The notes beneath the pieces are model-generated. The model had not been told where the DNA came from. It searched no databases and saw only the letters and a list, made by a program, of their open reading frames with translations. A DNA stretch of 64,000 bases from Poecilobothrus nobilitatus. Its lineage: Eukaryota > Arthropoda > Insecta > Diptera > Dolichopodidae. The first letter of the stretch is position 1. The number at the start of each line of letters is the position of its first letter. Location of the stretch: the NCBI GenBank assembly GCA_947095535.1, contig OX352774.1:213640965-213704964 (forward strand), read 5' to 3'. Of the stretch, positions 13,196-25,522 are shown piece after piece. Position numbers and translations under genes: made by a program.

Positions 13196-14220
13196 TAAAT
13201 GAAAATAAAAGTACAGGTTGATTTTTCAAATTTTATTCTTTAATAAATAAATGAATGAAAAATTAATAATCTTAAAGTACAAGCCATTAATATTAAAATT
13301 TTTATTTGAGTTTTTGGTAAAAAATAATGCAAATAGTAAAAAAAGAAATACGGACCTAACTTAACCTAATTTAACATAGCATTCTAACATTAACCTAATT
13401 TAACATAATATTCCAAAAAATATGGAAATTTATAATTAAGTTTATTGTTATTTGGTATGTATTAATTATATTTAAAATATAAGTTTGCGACATTTTATTC
13501 TTAGTATAACGTTAAATATATGGCCAATGATTGGGATTGCTGAAAAAAACATTTGAACGTCTTTTGCCCCTATAGGTTATCCCAATAGTTAAAGGAAGTA
13601 AAAGAAGAAAGAAGAAGATTAAAGTTATAACACTTCCTTATAAATTTTTCTTCTTTCAATGTGAGTTTTTCCATGACTGACGCATTCATGGAATTATATT
13701 GAGCATCTATAAACGTATGTATATTCAAGCATCTGTAATGTATTTCCTGCAATATTATATTTATAATTATTAAATTGAACTTTTGTATTAATTTATTATC
13801 TACAAAAATAAAAAAACGTTTTTAAATAAAACCATTTTGAATAACTAAGTATATCTTACTTTATGTCAAAAGTATAAAATAAGTTATATTTATTTTATAA
13901 AATTGTGGTCTTTAATTTTTCCAAAGTAAATATTAATTTTAAAATTAATTATATATTTATTATTAAATAAAACAAAACATAAAATAAATAATAATATTTA
14001 ATTGCTCATTAAAGTAAATAAATTTTATCAATTTATTATTGAATTTTCAGAAAATTTAATTATGAAAATAAAACTAAAATAAAAAAATAAAGCGAAAAAT
14101 TTTCTTTTGTATCAACAGGTTAATTAATCTTATAAAATGTATTAAAAGTAAGATTGAAATATTATTTTATTATACATTTTATAGAATTACATTATAAAAG
14201 AAAGTATATCACAAAACAAA
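13196..14220. other. AT-rich non-coding stretch
   Basis: The only frame of note (13570-13752, minus strand, 60 codons) shows no motif and is probably chance. A short direct repeat AACCTAATTTAACATA sits near 13355-13405. Confidence 0.5.
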
Positions 14221-15226
14221 ACTATGGGAAGACTGTGTAGTTGACTGCGCCAACTTTAGGATACCCGAAATATCTGACTTAATTAAGTACCAAGATACTT
14301 ATGTAAATTTTAGAGTTTTATGACAGATACTCGAATCTAGCAGGATACCCTAGAATCTAGAATAACGAAATTTTCCAGAATGTGTTGACATGAAACTTAA
14401 CTTCTTTTCACAAAATTTCAGATTATTTATTTATTTATTATTTTTTATTATGTATGATTAAATCAAACATATTACAAAAATGATAGCCTAAAGATTAAAC
14501 TAAGGAAAAGATTAAAGGTAAAGGCGCATCTCCGTATTTCATTATATCATCTAATAAAAATCAATGATTCAAATAAATCACCATAATTGGTCCGGTGAAA
14601 CTGTATATAAAATAAATTATAAGATCTCAACCGGAAGTTCAACATTATGTAGTAATTGAGGCAACAAAATATTACCTTTAAGCAATTTGATTAAGAATAA
14701 AATAACGGCAACATAACATCGTTGCTCAAGGATATAAAGATGCAATTGATTAATAAATTTATGTTCAAGAAATTATGTGGTACCTACTCGAATGCGTTGG
14801 TCGAACTTGTTTAATTTCGATATCAGTTTACAAAAAGTTTCAGATTAACAGTTTTACAAAAGTAACATGATTGCTCAAGGATATAAAGATGCAATAGATT
14901 AATAAATTTATGTTCAAGAAATTATGTGGTACCTACTCGAATGCGTTGGTCGAACTTGTTTAATTTCGATATCAGTTTACAAAAAGTTTCAGATCTAGGA
15001 TTTTGAAATATTTTTCTTCTCTTTTATTCCTTTTATTTCCTTCAAACAGAATTCTAACTTTTCTTCTAGTTTTGAGTAATCATGCAGACGGATGAATGTA
15101 CATACATGGTTAAATCAACTCATAATTCGATCTTGAGCAAGATGTAGACTTTTCCATATCTATAAGGTGTCACAAATGTACAGGAAAATTTATTATATTC
15201 TAAGAACTACGTTCGAACAAATATAA
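14221..15226 (-). mobile_element. Family B repeat with internal tandem duplication
   Basis: Read on the minus strand, the 3' end lies at the left (GAGGAAGA-like GGGAAGACTG, then AGTTGACTGCGCCAACTTT, a 3' hairpin). The 5' end lies at the right: the complement of TATATT...AATATAATAAA, the core, and CATCCGTCTGC, a decayed GTCY tract. CTTCTTTTCACAAAATTTCAG at 14401 matches the 16.1 kb copy exactly in complement. Two nearly identical 135 bp units sit inside. It is non-coding. Confidence 0.72.
14714..14997. repeat. 149 bp period tandem duplication
   Basis: Units at 14714-14848 and 14863-14997 share about 135 bases with only a handful of differences, for example GCAATTGATT versus GCAATAGATT. They contain GTACCTACTCGAATGCGTTG and GAACTTGTTTAATTTCG. 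The period fits the internal repeat of about 150 bp in family B, so this looks like a recent unit duplication inside an older element. Confidence 0.9.
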
Positions 15227-16139
15227 CTGGTGACAACAAGTATATTAATACATGGTGATTATTTTCATGCGATCTTCAATATTTCTAGGGTATATATAGG
15301 TGACCAAAACGTACAAAAAATTATTTTGTAAAATGGAAAATAAATCCTTCGATTCTTGAAATAATGCGACCTAAAGTTTTAATTTAATTTACTTATATCT
15401 CAAAAACTAATATTAATAAGTTTAAAATATTGTCAGACATCTTTGAATCTCCCCTACAGAACAATTTCGTTTTAATCTCCCAAATATACCATATAGGCTT
15501 ATAAGACCGAAAGAGAATCACTCTGTATAATTTTATAAATATATTAAAAAATAAATATTTATAACTGCGTAAATATAATGAAATGTAAATAAAATTAAAA
15601 GAAAAGTTCAAATAAAAATTTGAAATAATTGTAGTTGAGAGGAATACAAATTTTCAAAAGGATTCATTTGTATATAGGAGAAGTATTAAAATATAAATAT
15701 GATAATTAGTATATAATATTTCCTATTGTTGAATAGTTATGGTTTTCTTTTTATTTTGGAAAGTAAATATTGAAAATTTGTCAAATAATAATAGGATATA
15801 ATCAATAAAGTTTCTCTTTTTAAGCAAATTATTGAAATAATTATAATATAATAAAACCTAATATTTATCCTTATGGTTATTACGTTTTTAACAATTATTG
15901 TGAAAATTTGAATTAAATTTTATTATTACAAAAACAATTTTAGTATACACATACCTTAAACCGCATTGATTCATTCAAATTTTCTGCACGTTTTTAATAA
16001 TAATTTTATATATATATATATATATGCTATAATGTAAATTAATTTCATTTATTTAAATATGTTCAATTTTTCTTTATTATTGAAAATGGATAAAATTGTA
16101 CAAAATTAACAATTCTTTGTAGGTATTATTCAGTTTTTC
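15227..16139. other. AT-rich non-coding stretch with a TA tract
   Basis: The minus-strand frame at 15393-15611 is low-complexity and shows no motif. A perfect (TA)n tract lies at 16007-16025. Confidence 0.5.
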
Positions 16140-16760
16140 TATACCCTTACAAACATTGTTCTCAGAGTATAATAAATCAGGTATTACACATGTGATACCT
16201 TAAAAGAGACAAGGTAGATATATATATATATATATATATAGACTAAAGTGTATGGATCGGATCAAAATCAAAATATTATTCGATTAAGCTCTATACGTCC
16301 GTCTTTCTACACGATACCTTGAAAAAATAAAGCAGTTACAAGATTCTGTCAAGCAGCTACAGCCATGTTATTTTTGTAAAATTGTCAGTTATACTATTGA
16401 AATTGAGCGAGTTCAACGGGCAGGTTCAAGTAGCTGCACATATATATAATTTTTTTTTTTTTATATATATGAAAATAACTCAGTATCCTTTGAAGCTAGG
16501 TTTCTGAAATTTTGTGAAAAGAAGTAAAAATCAGATCTTATGCCAACGACTTCTGCAAAATTTGATTACAGTTTAAAACAACGGTTACGAGGAGCTGTCA
16601 TACAACTCTAAAATTTATGTAAATATATTTCGTTTTTTAATTAAATGAGATATCCGAATTTTAGTAAAATATGATTAAATTTTATGGTAACAGCATAATT
16701 TATATTCGTTCGAATATTCTAGAGTTAACACAATCAACTATACACTCTTCCTCGTTTTTA
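16140..16760 (+). mobile_element. Family B repeat, mini-me-like, complete copy
   Basis: This copy shows the textbook order: a TATACCC...GAGTATAATAAA hairpin region, (TA)n at 16216-16240, a GTGTATGGATCGGATC core, CGATTAAGCTCTATACGTCC with a short GTCY tract, and a terminal GAGTTAACACAATCAACT hairpin with ACTCTTCCTCGTTTTTA. A TA tract, a short core and a GTCY tract together define mini-me elements in flies. It is about 620 bp and non-coding. Confidence 0.85.
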
Positions 16761-17610
16761 ATATAAATAATTAAAAGAAATAAACTTTTTTTTTTTTGCG
16801 TGAATATCATATAAATATTTCTTCTCATATGTTTTTTTTTTATTAAAGTAATTTTTTGTTTTAATTATTTATATTAATTAAAATATTCTGAATGGTAAAA
16901 TTCTCATTATACATTTTTAAAAGCAACGATTATTATTTATACATTATGAAACTGGTGTTAATATATTTATAAACCGATCACTGGAAAACATTGTATAAAT
17001 TCTGTTCATCTGTTTTTATCAAATATTAAACAATGTCTGAAGTAAATGATATAAAAAATATACAAAAATACAAAATTGCGAATTAATAGTTGAGTCACAT
17101 GGAATCCTATGTTCGTTTCTTAAATATTAATGTACTAAAATATTCTTTATTATTACAACGTTAACAGAAACCTTTGATAATACAAGTGATGAATAATTTA
17201 TTTTTTGAATTATTTAATAACACTTGCCTTTCTCAATCCACTTTGAAACATAATACATCTTTTATAATAATAGATAGAATAATAATAATATAATATCTAA
17301 AAGCAAAATATTAACTACCATATTTTATTACCGCGGTTAGACTTTAATGTTTTCAATCCATATTAGTTCCATATTTTCTCATTATTTTATCAATACTGTG
17401 CTATTTTTATTTTTTGAAAAGTAGTTATTATCGGGGTTTAGACTTTACTATTTCGTATTTTTTAAAAAAATGAATTGAAATAGGTTCGAAGTGTCACTTT
17501 TTCCTAGGCTTTTAAAATAAAGAATAACAATAAGAACTGTCACTTAACTAAATTTGTTAGTTTCTTACCTTGTATCAATTAAGAACTTTATTGTTTATTT
17601 TTTTGTTTTT
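16761..17610. other. AT-rich non-coding stretch
   Basis: No gene or repeat is recognised. Two similar phrases, GCGGTTAGACTTTAATG near 17333 and CGGGGTTTAGACTTTAC near 17433, are the only local echo. Confidence 0.5.
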
Positions 17611-18896
17611 AGCACATTTCCAAAAAAATTTTGAAAAAATGTGCTTATTAGTTTCACTCTGTCCGTCCGTCCGTCCGTCTGTTTACAAAACTTCTACACC
17701 GTTAAAGATAGAGAAAAAAAATTTTTAATCATGGGTAGGTCTCATAAAAAAAATAATTTTGTGGAACAACTTTTTCATGTAGCCCCCCCCATTACGGAGC
17801 TACAGCCCCTCAAACTTTGAAAAAGCCCTATTTTTAAATGCATATATCTTATGTTCTGCTTAAGATTTTTTCAATCTGAAAACGTCATTTGACAGGTATT
17901 TCTTTTAGCTTTGTAAATTATACAATTTTTTTAAATTTAGTATTTAAATTTACCGTTATGTGAAAACCAAATTTTGCATGATTTTTCTACTTTCATAACT
18001 CCGGCACGCTTTTAGATAGAGCCTTGAAATTTTGAGGCAAGAAAGAACTTTTAGAATTAGTATAAGTTTGCTCAGAAAATTTTTTTGGACCACCCCCTGT
18101 TTATGAGCTATTAGGGCTTAAAAATTCAAAATTTGCTATTTTTAAACACCTGTAACTTAGGAACCTGTACACATTTTACTTCTGCAAGATATAAAAATTA
18201 AAGCTACAGTAATATATTTTTACGTGTGTTAAAGGTTTATTTTAGTTGTAAAGGGTTCCAAAGTTGCAGCTCTTCAAAATTGCGAAAAAGCCCCATTTTC
18301 AGATGTATATAACTCAGGCTCTGCGTAATAGTTTTGAAATATAAAACCGCCAGAAGATCGAAAATTTTATTATCTATATAAAACAATATCAAAATTATGT
18401 AATGTTTTGTAATTTACGATTTAAATTTACCGTTATGTGAAAACCATATTTTGCATGATTTTTCTACTTTCATAACTCCCGCACGCTTCAAGATAGAGGC
18501 TTGAAATTTTGAGACAAGAAAGAACTTTTAGAATTAGTATAAGTTTTCTCAAAAATTTTTTTGCTAGCTCCCCCTCTTTAAGAGTTATTACGCTTCAAAA
18601 ATTGAAAATTTGCTATTTTTAGGCACCTGTAACTTAGGCACCTGTACACATTTTTTCGACAAGACATGAAAATTAAAGCTTAAATAATATATTCTTACGT
18701 GTGTTAACGGCTTTCCTTAGTTATATATGATTCCGGAATTACGGCCCCTCAAAATTTCAAAAATGTCCTATTTTCACGTTTTTTCGTATTACATGAAATT
18801 TTCAAATTTTTGTGTAAGTCACACTTCTAAACAGTTTGTATTGAGTTTTGGAAATGTGCGCTTTTAAAAACCGTTGGTTTACATTCTACCTTGTTT
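17611..18896 (+). mobile_element. Family A repeat, long copy; left arm of an inverted pair
   Basis: The start is AGCACATTTCCAAAA, with the inverted AAAAAATGTGCT at 17636. GTCCGTCCGTCCGTCCGTCT follows at 17661-17680. The 3' end is TTTTGGAAATGTGCGC, CCGTTGGTTTACATTC and TACCTTGTTT. The interior holds a tandem repeat of about 478 bp: AAATTTACCGTTATGTG recurs at 17945 and 18423, followed both times by CTACTTTCATAACTCC and CACCTGTAACTTAGG. No protein is encoded. The opposite-strand copy at 20581-21800 is closely similar. Confidence 0.88.
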
Positions 18897-19145
18897 AATA
18901 ATATTTTTATAAATAAAATGTACCTAGTAGTATTTATTTTTTTATTTGACCTTAGAACACAGATAAGTTTTTAAAGACCGTTTTTATATTTTTTGTTAAC
19001 TTATTAATAAGATTATTATAGGTAATTTCCTATTTAATTTTTTTCAAAAATAGTGAAAGAATAGTGATATACTGATATCTAACCGCTAAGTAATAAAAAA
19101 TTTCATAGATGAACCATAAATAGCTCAAAAGTATTGGTGTATCAT
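18897..19145. other. Short AT-rich spacer
   Basis: Nothing is recognised between the family A copy and the family F repeat. Confidence 0.5.
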
Positions 19146-19266
19146 AGTCTTGTACAATATCTATATAGACGAGTAATCAACTATTAAGTGCATAAAACAA
19201 ATAATCCATAAACTAAAGCTTAGTTTAATTTAAATAGTAAGGAATTTTGTGGATGTCCTATAATTC
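19146..19266 (+). repeat. Family F dispersed repeat, about 120 bp
   Basis: Blocks AGTCTTGTACAATATC, GAGTAATCAACTATTAAG, AAACTAAAGCTTAGTT and GTGGATGTCCTATAATTCT match the 10.3 kb (minus) and 47.4 kb (plus) copies in order. No tRNA-like head lies upstream. Confidence 0.72.
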
Positions 19267-19369
19267 TACAAAAATGTGGATAGATAGAAAAATAGCAAAT
19301 GAAAAAAAACATATATGTATGTAATATAATTGATAAAAAGTAAAATTAAAATCTTTTGTTTTATATATT

Positions 19370-20418
19370 ATGTTCTTAGTACTTAAAATCTATGGACACA
19401 GCATTATTCTAAACTCGACAGCTCATGAACTGCCAGATTCCACAGATTACGCAATGCCAAGTTTGGAAATAGTTAAGAATTTCAAAGTTAAGATTCCATC
19501 AAGAAGGGAAAGGAAACAGGAAACCCCCTTGGGTGAAATAGACACCGCAGTCACTGACGGTTTAAAGATGGACAAAGTAGTGTTAGTGCTGGTGTCTATT
19601 CAGAATCACTAAAAATAGAACATGCTTTCAAACTTCCATATAAAGCGACTGTATTTCAAGCTGAAATGCTCGGAATCTGGAAAGTATACCAAATACTAGG
19701 GAATAATACTTCTGTGGGAGGAAGAATTGCAATAGTTACGAACAACCAAGTAGCAATTTCGGCTCTCAACTCTGCATTAATAACATCTAAGCTTAACGAG
19801 CTTAACTTAAGCTTAACGAAAATTAAGAATGTAAGCAATCAATATAATGTTACATTACTGTGGGTTCCAGGACTTAGGAACATCGCAGGAAATGAACATG
19901 CTGATGAGTTGGCAAGGAGGGGTTCCAATCTATATGCTTCACTAACGGAACAGGTAGACCCAACGCTAAACAGCGTTAAGAGAGATATCTTTCTCCACTT
20001 TTTGTTCTTAGCAAATCGAAGGTAGAATGAACTAGCGACATGCCGTACGGCCAGGACAGTCTGGCCATCGTATAATAAAAAAATAGCCGATAATCTATTG
20101 AAGCTATCCGGGCGGAATATTGCCAGAACAATAGGTGTGTTCACGGGACACTGGCCAAATGGTGAACAAACTAAATATCCCATTCAATTCATCATACCGC
20201 AGTTGTAGTGAACAAAATGAGAAAGAAACAATCATACTCATACCCTGTAAGTGCCCAGTGCTGGCTAGCGCCAGAAGAGTAACTCTGCGTAGCCAATCAA
20301 TAGGTTTCAGAACGCAACGAAATTAAATGGGGTCACTGCCAGGGGAAGCGTTAATTGGGGTCACTGCCATGAGCGACGATGGCCAGCCACCCATACCAAC
20401 GAACCAACCAGAACTTGA
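19370..20418 (+). pseudogene. Non-LTR retrotransposon 3' remnant: RNase H and C-terminal Cys motif
   Basis: This is a 5'-truncated, broken end of a non-LTR element's second ORF. The first frame (19370-19612) carries the stretch before RNase H and the TDGLKMD motif, matching the family's TDGSK catalytic Asp. After a frameshift near 19570 it continues SAGVYSESLKIEHAFKLPYK and FQAEM (catalytic Glu), then LLWVPG and GNEHADELARRG (last catalytic Asp). The middle Asp site, usually in an SDS-type motif, reads TNN. A later frameshift leads to SYRSC...PCKCPVL, the C-terminal cysteine-rich motif. Non-coding 3' sequence continues to about 20418. RNase H would remove RNA from the cDNA hybrid in an intact element; the clade (I- or R1-like) is uncertain. 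Confidence 0.87.
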
Positions 20419-20580
20419 AAATATTTACTTGTTTTTTCCTTTATAATTTATTACATATATTTAAAAATAAAAAATGTAAAATTATTTACCAGATATTGTA
20501 TTATTAAATATACATAATATTTATTTTAAAATTTTTTATTAAAAAATCGATAGAAAAACTTTTCATTTGTTTGTATATTA
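20419..20580. other. Short AT-rich spacer
   Basis: Nothing is recognised before the inverted family A copy. Confidence 0.5.
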
Positions 20581-21800
20581 AACAAGGTAGAATGTAAACG
20601 AACGGTTTTTAAAAGCGCACATTTTCAAAACACAATACAAACTGTTTAGAATTGTGACTTGCACAAAAATTTGAAAATTTAAAAAATAAAATTTAAGAAA
20701 TTTTTTGTAATAAGAAAATATGTGAAAATATGACTTTTCTGGAATTTTGAGGGGTTGTAAGTCGGAAACGCTATATAACTAAGAAAAACCGTTAACACAC
20801 ATAAAAATATATTACTGGAGCTTTAATTTTTATGTATTGAAAAATGTGTACAGGTGCTTAAGATACAGGTTCCTAAAAATAGCAAATTTTCAATTTTTTA
20901 GCCCTAATATCTCTTAAACAGGAGGTGGTGCAAAAAAATTTTCTAAGGAAACTTGTACTAATTCTAAAAGTTCTTTCTTGTTTCAAAATTTCAGGTTCTT
21001 ATCTAAAGGCGTGCCGGAGTTATGAAAAAAGAAATTTCATGCAAAATGTGGTTTTAACCTAACGGTAAATTTAAATCGTAAATTACAAAATATTACATAA
21101 ATTTGATATTGTTTTATATAGATAATAAAATTTCCGATCTTCTAGCGGTTTTAGATTGCAAAATTATTACGCAGAGCCCGAGATATATACATCTGAAAAT
21201 GGGGCTTTTTTGCAATTTTGAAGAGCTGCAACTTTGGAACCCTCTACAACTAAAATAAACTTTTAACACACGTAAAAATATATTACCGTAGTTTTAATTT
21301 TTATATCTTGCCGAAGTAAAATGTGTACAAAATAGAAAATTTTCAATTTTTGAGCCCGAATAGCTCATAAACAAGGGGTTGTCCAAAAAAACTTTTCCGA
21401 ACAAACTTATACTAATTCTAAAAGTTCTTTCTTGCCTCAAAATTTCAAGCCTATATCTAAAAGCATGCCGGAGTTATGAAAGTAGAAAAATCATATAAAA
21501 TTTGATTTTCACATAACGGTAAATTTAAATACTAAATTTAAAAAAATTGTATAATTTTGATATTAATTTACAAAGCTAAAAAAGTACCTATCGAATGAAG
21601 TTTTCAGAGTGAAAAAATCTTAAGCCAACATAAGATAATTATTTTACACAAAATAATTTTTTTTATGAGACCTACCCATGGTTAAAAATTTTTTTTTCTC
21701 TATCTTTAACGGTGTAGAAGTTTAATATACATACGCACGGGCGGACGGACAGAATGAAACTAATAAGCACATTTTTTCAAATTTTTTTTGGAAATGTGCT
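20581..21800 (-). mobile_element. Family A repeat, long copy; right arm of an inverted pair
   Basis: This copy is inverted relative to 17611-18896. Its left end is AACAAGGTAGAATGTAAAC, the complement of the family 3' end, and its right end is GGAAATGTGCT with a GGACGGACAG tract (complement of GTCY) near 21740. Both internal units of about 478 bp are present. Compared by eye over about 170 bp, the two arms agree at roughly nine positions in ten. It is non-coding. Confidence 0.88.
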
Positions 21801-22675
21801 AAAAAGAAATTCATAAATAATATCCTTCATATTTTTTTTTTGTTTTTTCAAATTAATTTTTTCTAAATTTGATACAGAATTAAATGAATGAACTAATAAA
21901 ATATGTTCATATATAAGACATTTAAAATCCATGAAAAATAAGTATTCAAAATTCAATTGAAAAATAAAAATTTGAATTTCAAATTAGGCTTTTTATAAGA
22001 AATACAAAAACTGAAAAATGTTTCTTTTATTTTATTTTATTTCTTGTACATTAATTTCCGCAATCACTTTTATTACAGACAATTTCAAGTCATTTATTTT
22101 TCGCATTAGTTTTGCTTTTGTTTTTTTGTTTTTCTCATACCAAATAAAAGTTAATAATGAAATGAATGAATAAACAAAAATTAAGGATTTTCGAATTTGT
22201 TACAGAATTCAAATCATAAGAATTGTTTAAAGAACAGAAAACAAGTGAAACAATATGACGGAAAATAAGTATAATAAATAACTAAAAGTATATACCAAAA
22301 GTATTCTTAAATGAATTTATGTAAGAATGATTTTGTTAAAAAGCAAAAAAGAAAAAAAGTAATATAAATTAGGGATATACAATAATGTCCTTGCAAAATA
22401 AAATTTCTTTTTTTTTTTTTCAAAAAAAAAAAAAAAAAAATTAAATATGATTTTATTATTTCCTTTATCCACTCTAATTAAAGTTTAACGGATATAATAT
22501 AAAAATCATATTATTATTTATTATTATTATGTTTAAGATACTGACTAATTTAAAAAATTTTATTCAAATTATTTGATTTACGTAGAAGTTCATTTCCGTT
22601 TACAATAAACCTTTTCTATACACGGCACAGTTTTATTAACATTTAAAATTCATTTGAATTTAATGTTTAATTTTA
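21801..22675. other. AT-rich non-coding stretch
   Basis: Only A/T runs are seen, with no gene and no named repeat. Confidence 0.5.
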
Positions 22676-23175
22676 AGGGAGCGGGTCACAATTCTGCACG
22701 CCAAAATCAACTTGCTACAAAATTTTGCTTTTTTTTTATCTTGCATTTTTTTATATTTTTTAAAAAACAAAATTTAAAAAATATAATAATATAATAATAT
22801 AAAATCTTTAAAAATATTTTTAAAGGAATAGATTGTGACTTTGTTTTTAAAGTATATATAGACAAATAGTAAAGGAGGATTTTAGAGTTGGATTCAAAAG
22901 CAGGGTAAATACGTTTTTTCCAAAATTTTTATATATATGTATATATGAAATTCTGAAATAGGAGGGATTTTAGAATTGGATTCAAAAGCAGGTTAGTAGG
23001 TTAGGTCCAGAATATTTATATATAAGAAAATGTGACATTCTGAATTACATGCAATATTTTGTCTCAGTAGATTTTGGAAAAAACATTTTGTTTTAAAAGA
23101 TTTTCGAAAGCAAAATTTTATATGCAAGGTTTTGTCGCATTAGATTTTGAAGTAAAAGTTAATGTAGTAAACCTT
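22676..23175 (-). mobile_element. Family C relative with two minisatellite units
   Basis: GGAGGATTTTAGAGTTGG and GGAGGGATTTTAGAATTGG, each followed by ATTCAAAAGCAGG, recur at 22874 and 22961, a period of 87 bp. These are the complement of units at 62.2-62.7 kb. Outside lie GGGAGCGG at the left and inverted words such as CTTGCTACAAAATTTTGC (left) and GCAAAATTTTATATGCAAGG (right, complement). I infer a decayed copy of the TIR element seen at 61911-62803. Confidence 0.5.
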
Positions 23176-23249
23176 AATTTTAAAATTTTCTGAATATTAA
23201 AAGTTAATGAGTTGAATACAATTAATAACAAGGCAGGGATATAAAACAA

Positions 23250-23740
23250 AAGGCGCACATTCTGGAAAAGCTACCTACCAGTTTTAATAGCTCTCGTACA
23301 GCAGAAAATACAAACAATTTTTTAAAGGTAATTATAATAATTCGCAAAGATTTTCTCAAAATTTCAAGGTTCTAACTAAAAACATTCAGATATGAAGGAA
23401 GCACAATTTAACAAAATTTTTATAAATTTAAATACTAAATTGTAAAAAAAATTGTATTATTTTGTTATTGATTTATAACTTTAAAAAAATTTCCTATTGG
23501 TTGACATTTTTATATTGAAACAGTGTTAAGCAGTACTTTGAAGGACTGTAGCTCCGTAATGGGTGAGTCTATACATATAAAAAAGTTATTCCATACATAT
23601 TGTGGATATATATATGGATATATCAATTTCTGTAATTTTAAAAGAAAACGTGGTGTAGAAATTTTATAAGTGGACAGACAGGTAGACGGTCGGAGGGACT
23701 GTCAGTGATTCTAATAATCAAATTATTATTTTTTTTTTTA
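23250..23740 (-). mobile_element. Family A repeat, decayed copy
   Basis: The left end has GGCGCACATTCTGG, the complement of the 3' boundary. Family A phrases follow in complement: CTGTAGCTCCGTAATGGG at 23548 and GTGGTGTAGAAATTTTATAAG. The right end is GGACAGACAGGTAGACGG, a GTCY tract in complement. Internal blocks are partly deleted and the copy is about 490 bp. Confidence 0.7.
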
Positions 23741-25485
23741 ATGTGAAAATCACATTAATGCCAGACTATAACAATTTCTAAGAATGAATTTTGATATAAA
23801 TACTAAAATCAAAACCAAGAAGTAAAACTTATTCTATATGTAAATTCTACATTAAAAACGTTATGCTAAATATTAAAATTAAATTGTCTTCCTAAGAGTC
23901 TAATTTTCTCTATTATAAATACAGTTCTGAAAATTAAACTGAATTGAACTAATCAGTTTTGTCATTTTTTTTTTTTTTTGACTTTTACATAATTTTTTTA
24001 ACAGACCGTTCGTATATATGTATTTTCTATGAAAAATCTATTGGTTATTCAATTTTATTATGTAATTATTTCTTATTAAAAAGAAGAAATTTATAAAATT
24101 ATTACAATAAAGTTGTAAAGCTTTTATAAAATTAAGATTAAATTATTCTATAAAAAGTCAACCATAACAAATCTCAACATCATCCTTTTTTCAGGTTTTT
24201 TTTTTTGTTTTTTTTTTTGGTTATTTAAAAGAAAATTTGTTATAGATTTTTTCTTAGAAATAAAATTTTTTCGAAAATTTTTGACAGAGATACTAATAAC
24301 GAAATAAATAAAATATTTTTTAAAACATTTTAAATTAAATAAATATCAAACTTAAAAAAAAAAACAAATTCAATATAAATATCCTTTTTAAACAAATTCC
24401 ATTTAAGTACATCTCGTTTGGCCGAAATATTTGAAGTTTAAAAGAAAATTTAATTAGTTCTTTAAAATCCTTTTTTCAATTTTGTTGTTTTTGTTCTTAA
24501 AATTTACTGTAAAATCTTATTCAGAAAATAATGAAAATTTTCAAAACTTTTTCTTTTTTAGAATATTTTCCAACTTTTATGTTAATATCCAACATTGAAT
24601 CAACAGTAATAAAATATACGAACAAAAAAAAAAAAGATTTTTTTACCTTTAATTATCCTTAAAATTTGCCAAAAAAAAAACAAAAGGGAAGGGGAAAGGA
24701 AAAGAATTCATTTTCTAGATTATAGAAAAAAAAAACAAACCCTTTAAATAAAAAAAAAAATAATTTATTTAGTTTATTCTACGGTACTCGATACATACTA
24801 ATACAAAAACGAGTAGGTCGAATGTATAAAAAACTTAGAAAATCGAAACCCTTGTCAATCACTATTTTTAATATACACTATTAAAATTTTAAAGTTTTTA
24901 TTAACTTTTGGGCGGGAAAAAAATATTGAAATATGATTTAAAAAAGAAAAGTTTTCAAGATTTTAAAATTTTTTTCTAAATCTCTTTTCTTTTCTCTAAA
25001 GAATCATACACTTTAATTCAATCATTTTAGTTGTATAACTGTTTTGAAAAGTTTTTTTTTTTATTTAACGAAATATTCAATACTTAAGTAAAATTGTCTC
25101 ACCCTTGTTTAAATCAAATTTATATCAAATTCTTCAATACTCAATTGATTTATTCTTTAATTTCCGAAAAAAAAAAAAAATTCATATTTTTAATGTATTA
25201 TAAATGTAATATCAAAATAGTTACACTTTTAACTTTTCCATTTTAAAAAGAATTAAAACACAACAAAAAATAAATAAAAAAATCAAAGAAATGATCTTTC
25301 ATTTAATTTGGTTATTTAATATACAGATTATATTATATATATATATACATATTTTCTAGCTCATCTAACAGATAAAATCAATTCTATTTTATTCATATGG
25401 TATCCTTTTCCTAAAAATAAAAATAAAAAAAAAATCACAAAAAAAAAATCCTTCCATTATATAAAAGGAATCCATAAACAAAACA

Positions 25486-25522
<37 letters not shown>

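Noticed and set aside
19839..20183. 114-codon minus-strand frame
   Set aside because: It is a shadow antisense to the RNase H pseudogene.
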